Source: Profundibacter sp033851955 (GTDB lineage Bacteria; Pseudomonadota; Alphaproteobacteria; Rhodobacterales; Rhodobacteraceae). From it: a stretch of 64,000 bases of DNA. Below are positions 42,756 to 50,212 of this stretch, one piece after another. How positions within the stretch are numbered: position 1 is the first letter of the stretch; every line of letters starts with the position of its first letter. Location: NCBI GenBank assembly GCA_033851955.1, contig JAWSVK010000013.1, positions 73,301 to 137,300 on the forward strand, read 5' to 3'. The position numbers and the translations under genes are program-made. Under the pieces are notes generated by a model. The model worked only from the letters and a program-made list of their open reading frames with translations. It had not been told where the DNA came from and did no database searches.

Positions 42756-43235
42756 ATGAGAAATTTTGACCTTGCACCGCTATACCGCACCACTGTTGGT
42801 TTCGACCAAGTTGCCGACATAATGGACCGCGTGTTCACAAATGATGTCAGTAAACAAACCTACCCGCCCTATAACATTGAGAAAACCGACGAGGATGCAT
42901 GGCGTATTACAATCGCCGTTGCCGGGTTTTCGGATGAAGATCTGTCTGTCGAGGTGCGTGAAAACTCACTGGTTGTGACGGCGCGCAAAGTCCAAGAAGA
43001 ACAACGTACCTATCTGCATCGCGGTATTGCCACCCGTGCGTTTGAGCGGCGTTTCCATTTGGCGGACCACGTTCGCGTGAGTGGGGCGGCGCATAAGGAC
43101 GGGATGCTGCATATTGATTTGATGCGCGAAGTTCCCGAGGCTTTGAAACCGCGTCAAATCCAGATTGCTTCGGATGTGTCGACGGCAGCCAAGACCGTTG
43201 AAGGTAAATCCAAGAAGGTCAAAAAAGCTAGCTAA
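42756..43235 (+). CDS. small heat-shock protein Hsp20 (IbpA-like)
   Basis: The 159-aa protein has the start MRNFDLAPLYRTTVGFDQVA and the alpha-crystallin domain (PPYNIEKTDEDAWRITIAVA, GFSDEDLSVEVRENSLVVTA, YLHRGIATRAFERRFHLADH), ending with a Lys-rich tail. It holds unfolding proteins during heat shock. The ATG at 42756 is preferred to the upstream ATG at 42747, which lies inside the SD. Regulation by sigma-32 and a ROSE-like thermometer is described in separate entries. Confidence 0.96.
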   Translation: MRNFDLAPLYRTTVGFDQVADIMDRVFTNDVSKQTYPPYNIEKTDEDAWRITIAVAGFSDEDLSVEVRENSLVVTARKVQEEQRTYLHRGIATRAFERRFHLADHVRVSGAAHKDGMLHIDLMREVPEALKPRQIQIASDVSTAAKTVEGKSKKVKKAS

Positions 43236-43285
43236 GGCATTCTTTGAAAAAGTTTTGGGCGCGAGGCCGATTGCTTCGCGCCCAG

Positions 43286-43362
43286 TTTCTTCTTTTCCTA
43301 AATATCCGCGCCGCAGGCCCAAAAGTTTTCTTGCCTGCGGCGCGGATATTTGAAGAACAAAA
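43286..43362. repeat. Rhodobacterales convergent-gene-end repeat, copy 4 (inside-out)
   Basis: A perfect 19-bp stem, 43300-43318 (AAATATCCGCGCCGCAGGC) with 43333-43351, encloses a 14-nt loop. Outside the stem are TTTCTTCTTTTCCT and GAAGAACAAAAA. It lies between hsp20 and the convergent VWA gene and has the same orientation as copy 3 and the reverse of copies 1 and 2. Confidence 0.88.
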
Positions 43363-43368
43363 ATAAGA

Positions 43369-45372
43369 TCAATTATCGCTCAATGACTTGGCCAGGCGCA
43401 TCAGTTTGATCGCCTCGGAGCGATAGCCAAAAGCGTCCTCGCCTTTGGTGTCGTTGGCCAGGTCGATCAACGCATCATAACCCCAATCTTGAAGGTATTT
43501 ACCACCCGTCAGCAGTTGGCCGTAGCCTGCAATCGCGGCCGAAAAACGGATGTCGTCGCTGAGCTGCCCCATGTCTGCAGTGATCGGGGTGGTCAGCAGT
43601 TGGCTAACATCTTCGCCCGGAGTTTTGTAGCGCAGCTTTAGGAAGCCAAGTTCGCCGTTGCCGACGCCCTCGGGGGCGGGCTGGTAGCGCAGCGCGTCAT
43701 TTAGAATGGCGTCTGATCCGATTGGGGTGATTTCATAGATCGCGGTTACGGTGTGACCCGCGCCAATCTCACCGGCGTCCACTTTGTCGTTGTTGAAATC
43801 CTCGCGGGCCAGGGCGCGGGTTTCATAGCCGATCAAGCGGTATTCGGCGATCTGGGTGGGGTTGAACTCAACCTGAATTTTCACGTCATTGGCAATCGGG
43901 AACATCGCGCCGCTCAACTGATCGACCAGCACTTTTTGGGCCTCGGACAGGGTGTCGATATAGGCCGCTGTGCCGTTGCCGTTTTGCGCCAGTGCTTGCA
44001 TGGTGGCGTCGTCCAGATTGCCACGGCCAAAGCCCAGCACTGATAGATATGTGCCGCTGTCGCGTTTTTTAGCGATGAAGTCTTTCAGCTGATCTGGGTT
44101 GCGGATGCCGACGTTGAAATCGCCATCGGTCGCCAAAATGATGCGGCTGATTTCGCCATCTGCGCGCATGTCTTCGGCCACGGCGTAGGCCTGTTGCAGC
44201 CCTTGTTGACCTGCGGTCGAGCCACCCGCAGATAGCCGCGTTAAGGCGGCCATGATCTTGGCTCTGTCTTTGACGCGGGTGGGTTCCAGCACTTGACCCG
44301 CGCTGCCCGCATAGGTGACGATCGACACTTCGTCGTCTGGGTGCAGTTCGGACAGCATCAGCCGGAAACTCTGGATCAGCAGGGGCAATTTGTTGGGGGT
44401 TTCCATGGAGCCCGAGGTGTCGATCAGGAACACAAGGTTCAGCGCGGGGCGGGTTTCAATGGCGGGCATCTGGCCTTGAATGCCGATGTGCACCAATTGG
44501 GTGGCGTCATTCCATGGGGTAGGAAACACAGTGACGGTGGGTTTGAACGGGGCTTCATTCGCATCTGGTGCGGGGTAGTCGTAGGGGAAATAGTTGATCA
44601 TTTCCTCGACCCGCACCGACTGTGGGTCGGGTAAATGGCCGTTCAGCAGGCTGCCCCGCATCACCGAATAGGACGCGGTGTCGACGTCGATTGAGAAGGT
44701 CGAGACGGGTTCGTCATTGGTAATTTTGATGGGGTTGGCGTCGGCGTTGGCGAAGGTTTCGGTGTTGGGTTGGGAGGGTATGTTCACCTCTTTGGATTCA
44801 TATACAGCCATACCATTCACGATACCGCCCGTTGGGGCGGGGGCCACCTTGCGGGCAAGTCGGGGAGAAGCAGGCGCGATTTCAGCCGCAAGCCCGTCGG
44901 CTTCGGTCTTTGTGGGGGCTGCGCCGGAGTTCTGTATCATCACCCGTCCTTCTGGCTCCTCAACTGAGAGCACGGCATCGTCACGCTGCGAGGGACGTGT
45001 TGTGTTAGTTTGGGCGATAGGCCTATCCAAAGTTACCTCGTCCGCAACAACATACGGTTTTGGCAGATCAAAGCTGATATCGGGTTGCTGCGCATAAAAG
45101 AACACGCCAATGCCAACGGCGGTGATGGATGTGGTGGCCGCCAATGCGTTTCGGGTGGTGACGGAATGAAACATGTGAATTACTCCTGATGAAATGCGCG
45201 ACATGAGTGTCGGGCGATCAGGAGTATGACGGGCCTCGGAGGCTGATCCTTGGCGAGAACCCTGTAAATCGTCGAAGTTTTTCATCGCAAGGGCCAGATG
45301 TGCGTCTTTGGAGGCTGCATCAGGCGTGGCCGTTTTCATGGCGTCTTTTAGGTGCTTCAGATCGTCAGTCAT
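43369..45372 (-). CDS. VWA-domain membrane protein, probable anti-sigma partner (YfbK-like)
   Basis: The 667-aa protein has a cytoplasmic N-terminus (about 75 residues), one transmembrane segment (about 75-93, ALAATTSITAVGIGVFFYAQ) and then an exterior part: the VWA N-terminal motif TFSIDVDTASYSVMRGSLLN, the MIDAS sequence LVFLIDTSGSMETPNKLPLL and a C-terminal DUF3520 region. It resembles YfbK. It overlaps the ECF sigma gene by 4 nt, and its topology, short cytoplasmic N-terminus plus one membrane span, fits an anti-sigma factor, although no classical anti-sigma domain is recognisable. Confidence 0.9.
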   Translation of the reverse strand: MTDDLKHLKDAMKTATPDAASKDAHLALAMKNFDDLQGSRQGSASEARHTPDRPTLMSRISSGVIHMFHSVTTRNALAATTSITAVGIGVFFYAQQPDISFDLPKPYVVADEVTLDRPIAQTNTTRPSQRDDAVLSVEEPEGRVMIQNSGAAPTKTEADGLAAEIAPASPRLARKVAPAPTGGIVNGMAVYESKEVNIPSQPNTETFANADANPIKITNDEPVSTFSIDVDTASYSVMRGSLLNGHLPDPQSVRVEEMINYFPYDYPAPDANEAPFKPTVTVFPTPWNDATQLVHIGIQGQMPAIETRPALNLVFLIDTSGSMETPNKLPLLIQSFRLMLSELHPDDEVSIVTYAGSAGQVLEPTRVKDRAKIMAALTRLSAGGSTAGQQGLQQAYAVAEDMRADGEISRIILATDGDFNVGIRNPDQLKDFIAKKRDSGTYLSVLGFGRGNLDDATMQALAQNGNGTAAYIDTLSEAQKVLVDQLSGAMFPIANDVKIQVEFNPTQIAEYRLIGYETRALAREDFNNDKVDAGEIGAGHTVTAIYEITPIGSDAILNDALRYQPAPEGVGNGELGFLKLRYKTPGEDVSQLLTTPITADMGQLSDDIRFSAAIAGYGQLLTGGKYLQDWGYDALIDLANDTKGEDAFGYRSEAIKLMRLAKSLSDN

Positions 45373-45914
45373 GCCTTTTGCTCCTCTTCATGCAGGACGC
45401 GCAGGTGCTTTTTCACCTCGGCCATGCGCCAGCTTATGGTGCCCTCGGACACGCCCAAAACGTCGCCTGCTTCACGGTGGGTCATTTCGTCCTCCAACGT
45501 CAGTGCCAAGGTGTCGCGCAATTCCGGTGACAGGCTGGACATGGCTTGGGCCAACCAGTCGATGCCGTCTTGAGTCTCTTTGTTACTGGCGACGCGGTTG
45601 ACCTCCCAATCGCCCCAACCATCGGCGGCGCGGGTGTGGGTAGCCATGCGGCGGCGGCGGTCGTGGGCGGCGTTGACCGCCACGCGGTAGAGCCAAGTCG
45701 AGAACCGCGCTTGACGTTTGAAGCTGGCCAGTTTGGCGGGCAGGGCGGCGCAGATGTCTTGGGTCAAGTCTTCGGCGTCAGCACGGGTTCCGGTGAGGCG
45801 AAAACACAGGCCGAACAGGCGGTCATAGCTGCGGGCGAGCAACAACGAGAAAGCCTCGCGGTCGCCATCTGCCGCTGCTTGGGCAAGTGTCTCGTCTGTT
45901 GTTTCCATCCGCAT
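45369..45914 (-). CDS. ECF sigma-70 family factor
   Basis: The 181-aa protein has sigma region 2 (DREAFSLLLARSYDRLFGLC, LTGTRADAEDLTQDICAALP, FSTWLYRVAVNAAHD) and region 4 (LSPELRDTLALTLEDEMTHR, EAGDVLGVSEGTISWRMAEV). The ATG at 45914 is chosen over GTG at 45917. It is co-translated with the VWA membrane protein (ATGA overlap), which is probably its regulator. Its promoter and target genes cannot be told from the sequence. Confidence 0.95.
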   Translation of the reverse strand: MRMETTDETLAQAAADGDREAFSLLLARSYDRLFGLCFRLTGTRADAEDLTQDICAALPAKLASFKRQARFSTWLYRVAVNAAHDRRRRMATHTRAADGWGDWEVNRVASNKETQDGIDWLAQAMSSLSPELRDTLALTLEDEMTHREAGDVLGVSEGTISWRMAEVKKHLRVLHEEEQKA

Positions 45915-45964
45915 CACAATTGATTAGACGGGCGTGGTTCGTCAATCCTTGGAACTAATTTAGC

Positions 45965-45983
45965 GAAAAAGCCCGTTAGGGCT
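45965..45983 (-). terminator. intrinsic terminator overlapping the copA stop codon
   Basis: On the minus strand AGCCC-TAAC-GGGCT is followed by TTTTTCG. The loop TAAC contains the copA stop codon TAA, so the terminator begins inside the coding sequence. This is compact but complete. Confidence 0.8.
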
Positions 45984-48438
45984 GATGAGCGGTTGGGGCC
46001 CACCGCAATCGCAGCGCATTTGACAGCACAAACACGCTTGAAAGCGACATTGCACCCGCTGCCAGCATCGGGGACAGCAAAAGACCATTGATCGGATAGA
46101 GCAGGCCCGCCGCCACTGGGATCAGCACGATGTTATAGCCGAACGCCCAAAACAGATTTTGTTTGATGTTGCGCATGGTGCGCTGGCTGATGTCAAAGGC
46201 GTTGATCACCCCGTTCAGATCACCCGACATCAACACCACATCTGCCGCTTCAATGGCGACATCGGTGCCGGTGCCAATGGCGATGCCGACGTCTGCTGTG
46301 GCAAGGGCTGGCGCGTCGTTGATCCCGTCGCCGACATAGGCAATCTTGCCGTCACTGCGCAGTTCGTTCAATGCCGCGACTTTGCCGTCAGGCAGGACTT
46401 CTGCCACCACATGATCGATGCCCAATTCATGCGCAATCGCCTTGGCGGTGCCTTGGTTGTCACCAGTGATCATCGCGACCTTTAAGCCAAGGCCTTGCAA
46501 TGCTTTGATCACGGTTGGCGTGGATTTTTTGATCGGGTCAGAGACTGCGATCAGTGCTGCGGCGACCCCGTCAATCGCGACATAGAGCGGCGTTTTTCCC
46601 GTTAAACCCAGTTCGTTACCTTGGATTTGAAATGCCTCAAATGGGATGCCTTCGCGTGTGAGCAGACGATCTGCGCCGATCAAGATTTCTTTGTTATCCA
46701 CCACGGCGCGCACCCCGTATCCAGTGATCGAGGTGAACTCCATGACCATGGGTAAGGTCATGTTTTTAGCCGCCGCTGCGCGCACAATAGCTTTGGCGAT
46801 GGGGTGCTCGGAGGTGGATTCGACTGCCGCTGCAATACGCAATACATCGTCAAAATGATGCCCCTTGGCGACGGTGTAGTCGGTCAATTCGGGGCGGCCT
46901 TCGGTTAAGGTGCCGGTTTTGTCCAAGGCCACGACGCTGGTCTCTTGCAGCATTTGCAGCGCGTCGCCCTTGCGAAAAAGCACGCCCATTTCGGCAGCGC
47001 GTCCCGTGCCGACCATGATCGAGGTCGGGGTTGCCAGACCCATCGCGCAGGGGCAAGCGATGATCAGCACTGACACGCCCGCAACCAAGGCAAAGCTGAG
47101 CGCGGGATCGGGGCCAATGGTGAACCATATCGCGAAGGTGAGCGCGGCGGCGACTAGCACGGCGGGGACAAAGACTGCGGTAATCCTGTCGACCAAGCCT
47201 TGAATTGGCAATTTGGTGCCTTGGGCCTGTTCGACCATCTGGATGATCTGGGCCAAAACGGTATCAGCGCCGACCTCAGTGGCACGAAACGTTAGCGCAC
47301 CTTCGCCGTTGATGGTGCCGCCGACAAGCCGCGCGCCGGTGGTTTTTTGCACGGGCGCCGGCTCGCCTGTGATCATGCTTTCCTCAACAAACGAGCTGCC
47401 GTTTAGGACAACGCCATCGGTTGCGATTTTCTCGCCGGGGTGGAGGTGCAGGATGTCGCCTTGCTGAATGTCGTCGATTGCCAGTTCAACGATTTCACCG
47501 TCGCGCTCGACCCGTGCGGTTTTGGGGGCGAGGCCCGCCAACTTGCGGATTGCCTCACCGGTGCGCCCCTTGGCACGCGCCTCAAGATAGCGACCAAGCA
47601 AGATCAACACGATGATCACGGCGGCGGCCTCAAAGTAGACGTTGTCGGTGCCATCTGGCAGTAGCCGCGGCACAAAAGTTGCGATCACAGAATAGCCATA
47701 GGCGGCAGCGGTGCCGAGCGCGACCAGCGAATTCATCTCGGGCGCGGCCTTGAACAGGGCAGGGATGCCAATGCGGTAAAACTGCAATCCGGGGCCGAAC
47801 AGCACCAAGGTGGTTAAGACGAACTGTAACAAGCGACTGTTTTGTGCCCCGATGTTGGCATTCACCCAGTGATGCACGCCGGGAATGAAATGGCCGCCCA
47901 TTTCAATCGTAAACACTGGCAGTGTTAGAATGGCCGCGATCAAGGTGAGCCAGCCAAGGCGAGTAAGTTCGCTGGCTTTGCGCGCGGCGCGATCATCGGG
48001 TGCGGCACGGGTATCCGATTTGGGTGTGGCAGGGTATCCAGCATTGGCCGCGATGGTCATGATCTCGCGGGGGGTGGTGGCTTTGGTTGCGAAACGTACG
48101 GTGGCGGTTTCAGTGGCTAGGTTGACGGATGTCTCTACCACGCCTGCGCCTGCGGCAATCGCTTTGGTGAGGCGACCAACGCAGGATGCGCAGCTCATAC
48201 CTTCTATATCAAACGTCGCTTGCTGGGTCGCGGCAGGGTATCCGGCATCAGATAAGGCGCTGATCATGGCGTCTGTGTCAGCCGGGGCTTCATAGGAAAC
48301 CTGCGCGGTTTCACTGGCCAAATTGACGGTGGCTGTTGTCACGCCGGTGATCGCATTCAATGCTTTTTCGGCGCGACCTACGCAGGCGGCACAGTTCAAG
48401 CCTTGGATCTGGAAGGAGGTTGTTGATTGGTTGGTCAT
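45976..48438 (-). CDS. copA: copper-exporting P1B-type ATPase
   Basis: The 820-aa protein has two N-terminal heavy-metal domains (GLNCAACVGR, Cys16/19; GMSCASCVGR, Cys83/86), eight membrane segments, the transport motif ACPCAMGLATP, the phosphorylation site DKTGTLTEG, SEHPIAKAI (HP locus) and GDGINDAPAL. These identify a Cu(I) exporter. The promoter shows a MerR/CueR-type operator, so it is probably induced by copper via a CueR/HmrR regulator located elsewhere. Confidence 0.97.
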   Translation of the reverse strand: MTNQSTTSFQIQGLNCAACVGRAEKALNAITGVTTATVNLASETAQVSYEAPADTDAMISALSDAGYPAATQQATFDIEGMSCASCVGRLTKAIAAGAGVVETSVNLATETATVRFATKATTPREIMTIAANAGYPATPKSDTRAAPDDRAARKASELTRLGWLTLIAAILTLPVFTIEMGGHFIPGVHHWVNANIGAQNSRLLQFVLTTLVLFGPGLQFYRIGIPALFKAAPEMNSLVALGTAAAYGYSVIATFVPRLLPDGTDNVYFEAAAVIIVLILLGRYLEARAKGRTGEAIRKLAGLAPKTARVERDGEIVELAIDDIQQGDILHLHPGEKIATDGVVLNGSSFVEESMITGEPAPVQKTTGARLVGGTINGEGALTFRATEVGADTVLAQIIQMVEQAQGTKLPIQGLVDRITAVFVPAVLVAAALTFAIWFTIGPDPALSFALVAGVSVLIIACPCAMGLATPTSIMVGTGRAAEMGVLFRKGDALQMLQETSVVALDKTGTLTEGRPELTDYTVAKGHHFDDVLRIAAAVESTSEHPIAKAIVRAAAAKNMTLPMVMEFTSITGYGVRAVVDNKEILIGADRLLTREGIPFEAFQIQGNELGLTGKTPLYVAIDGVAAALIAVSDPIKKSTPTVIKALQGLGLKVAMITGDNQGTAKAIAHELGIDHVVAEVLPDGKVAALNELRSDGKIAYVGDGINDAPALATADVGIAIGTGTDVAIEAADVVLMSGDLNGVINAFDISQRTMRNIKQNLFWAFGYNIVLIPVAAGLLYPINGLLLSPMLAAGAMSLSSVFVLSNALRLRWAPTAHQP

Positions 48439-48468
48439 TGGGCTACCGAAAATTGAGATATGCGTTCA

Positions 48469-48506
48469 GTGGTCACATAGGGCTTCCAGTTACTGGAAGG
48501 TCAAGT
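48469..48506 (-). promoter_or_regulatory. MerR/CueR-type copA promoter
   Basis: CTTCCAG-TTA-CTGGAAG (48483-48499) is a perfect palindrome of the CueR/HmrR type. On the minus strand it lies between TTGACC and TATGTG with a 19-bp spacer, the over-long spacing that MerR-family activators need. No cueR/hmrR gene is present in the window. The copA start is about 30 bp from the -10. Confidence 0.85.
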
Positions 48507-48616
48507 GGCAATGCAAAAAAGCATATCCAAATCCACGGCTGGGTCAATTGGTAAGGTTTTCCCTACCTGACTTGCTAGAAAGACAATGCTAGTATCAGTT
48601 TCATTAGAACTGCTCA

Positions 48617-48645
48617 TTTAGACGATACGACTTTAGACGACACGA
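48617..48645. repeat. two-copy 15-bp tandem repeat upstream of a small membrane-protein gene
   Basis: TTTAGACGATACGA (48617-48630) and TTTAGACGACACGA (48632-48645) differ at one base and are separated by one base. They lie 48 bp before the start of the gene at 48693 and could be a regulator-binding site. The rest of the 254-bp gap between copA and this gene shows the CueR promoter and nothing else I can name. Confidence 0.5.
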
Positions 48646-48692
48646 TTACCAACACCTGATATTTTTGCATACTCATTTTTGAAGGTAAGGAT

Positions 48693-48980
48693 ATGGAATA
48701 TATTAATTTTTCACACCGATTTTTTGAATTTCTTGGGATTGCGGGTTTCCTGTTATATGTACTGAATTACACATTTTTGACGTTCAGGATTTTGACCGGA
48801 GACAGCCTCATTTATTTCGCAATTAATTTTTGCGCTGCCTCGTTTGTTTTGGCTGGGTTGATGAACAGCTTTAACTTGGCCGCGGCGCTGGTGCAGATAT
48901 TTTGGATTTGCATGTCGACATTGGCCATCGTTTTACGGCTGGTGCGGCGCAACCCACCTGTGACGTTGCAGCGGGGTTAA
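48693..48980 (+). CDS. small membrane protein (CBU_0592-like)
   Basis: The 95-aa protein has three hydrophobic segments (FLGIAGFLLYVLNYTFLTF, LIYFAINFCAASFVLAGLMN, LAAALVQIFWICMSTLAIVL). The GYLLYVLNY-like start and the YFAINF segment resemble the CBU_0592 family of small membrane proteins, of unknown function. It has an AAGGTAAGGA SD. It ends 4 nt within the convergent LacI-family gene. Confidence 0.7.
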   Translation: MEYINFSHRFFEFLGIAGFLLYVLNYTFLTFRILTGDSLIYFAINFCAASFVLAGLMNSFNLAAALVQIFWICMSTLAIVLRLVRRNPPVTLQRG

Positions 48981-50002
48981 CGCTTTAGGGTGTCGCCAAA
49001 TTGCAGGCGTGGTTTGAGTTCCACGCGCAGATCGACCTCTTGGCCATTGGCACGTGCGGCGATGATTTCGGCGGCGATGCGGCCAATTTTATGACGCTCG
49101 GCGTCCATGGTGGCCAGTTGTTTGGGTAAACCGTCCAGCAGCTCAACCCCGTTGAAGCCCGCCAGCCCAACTTTGCCCGGAACATCGATGCCGTTGGCAA
49201 GGCAATAGAGCAAACCACCCGCGCCAATCATATCGTTGGAGTAGTAGAGGAAATCCAGATCCGGCGAGCGTTTCAGGATTGCTTCGGTCATTTCGCGGCC
49301 CTTCACGAGAGCGGAGCCACCGGAGTAAAACTCCTGATCTTGGATTTTGATCCCGGCTTTTTGCAGCGCTTCTGTAAAGCCTTCAAGTCGCTTTCGGGCG
49401 CGGTGGTCCAACGGCATGTTGGTGCCCATAAAGCCGATTTTACGATAGCCTTGGGCGATGATGGCTTCGGCCATTTCACGGCCTGCACGGCGTTGCGATA
49501 CCCCAACGATGGCATCAATCGGGTCGCCATCTAGATCCATGATTTCAACGATCGGAACATCGGCGTTGCGCATCATGGCGCGGGCGGCCTCGGTGTGCTC
49601 GAGCCCGGCGATGATGACGCCAGACGGACGCCATGACAGCATTTCAAACAGCACGGCTTCTTCTTTTTCGGGCTGGTAATTGGTGACACCGATCACCGGT
49701 TGCAAGGGGGTTTCGTCCAGCACTTCGGAGATCGAGGTCATGACCTCTGGGAACACCATGTTGGACATGGACGGGATAATCACCGCCACCAGATTGACCC
49801 GTTGCGATGCCAAAGCGCCGGCTATCTTATTTGGAACATAGCCCAGCTTTTTGGCGGCTTCATTGACCTTAAGCCGTGTCGCGTCGGAAACGTCGCCGCG
49901 ATTTCGCAACACGCGGCTGACGGTCATTTCGCTGACGCCCGCCTCTTCGGAAACGTCGCGCAGGGTTAGCATGCGTTTTGGGGGGGTATGTTGTGGGTCC
50001 AC
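48977..50002 (-). CDS. gntR: LacI/GntR-type gluconate repressor-like regulator
   Basis: The 341-aa protein has a LacI helix-turn-helix (MLTLRDVSEEAGVSEMTVSR, VLRNRGDVSDATRLKVNEAA, LGYVPNKIAGALASQRVNLV) and a periplasmic-binding-like ligand domain (GVSQRRAGREMAEAIIAQGY, DLDFLYYSNDMIGAGGLLYC). It most resembles the gluconate-operon GntR branch. I chose the GTG at 50002 because a GTCAGGA SD precedes it; the internal ATG at 49972 is an alternative. Two operator-like boxes upstream (50034-50048, 50089-50104) suggest autoregulation. No gluconate kinase or permease is in the window. Confidence 0.9.
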   Translation of the reverse strand: MDPQHTPPKRMLTLRDVSEEAGVSEMTVSRVLRNRGDVSDATRLKVNEAAKKLGYVPNKIAGALASQRVNLVAVIIPSMSNMVFPEVMTSISEVLDETPLQPVIGVTNYQPEKEEAVLFEMLSWRPSGVIIAGLEHTEAARAMMRNADVPIVEIMDLDGDPIDAIVGVSQRRAGREMAEAIIAQGYRKIGFMGTNMPLDHRARKRLEGFTEALQKAGIKIQDQEFYSGGSALVKGREMTEAILKRSPDLDFLYYSNDMIGAGGLLYCLANGIDVPGKVGLAGFNGVELLDGLPKQLATMDAERHKIGRIAAEIIAARANGQEVDLRVELKPRLQFGDTLKR

Positions 50003-50033
50003 GGGTGGGCATCCTGACTGGGTGTTTTCCCAT

Positions 50034-50104
50034 TGATAGCGGTAATTCGCGACTTGTCCAAGGTTGATGTTGCAGATGTGTTGCGGATATGTTACCGCTA
50101 ACAT
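50034..50104. promoter_or_regulatory. gluconate-repressor-like boxes upstream of the LacI-family gene
   Basis: ATGTTACCGCTAACAT (50089-50104) matches the E. coli GntR box ATGTTACC(C/G)GTAACAT in all but the centre. A second, weaker box contains TAGCGGTAA (50037-50045) in the flipped orientation, 55 bp from the first. Paired operators around the promoter would allow loop-mediated autorepression. Confidence 0.65.
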
Positions 50105-50153
50105 CATTGTTCGCTGGTTGCCCTATCTTTTCGAATCTATGGTGACCACGGAT

Positions 50154-50195
50154 AAAAAGGGGGAGCGGTGGGCCAACAGCGCTCCCCCTTTTTTA
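50154..50195 (-). terminator. intrinsic terminator of the RND operon (bidirectional)
   Basis: AGGGGGAGCG (50158-50167) pairs with CGCTCCCCCT (50180-50189). On the minus strand it is followed by TTTTT and on the plus strand by TTTTT too. It lies just after the RND stop (50213) and before the LacI-family promoter. Confidence 0.9.
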
Positions 50196-50212
50196 TGCAG
50201 CAATGTTTCGAG

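Noticed and set aside
45951..45978. EcfG-like promoter GGAAC with a downstream CGTT near the ECF sigma gene
   Set aside because: The spacer is 18 bp, slightly long, and it points into the 3' end of copA; no gene would be expressed from it.
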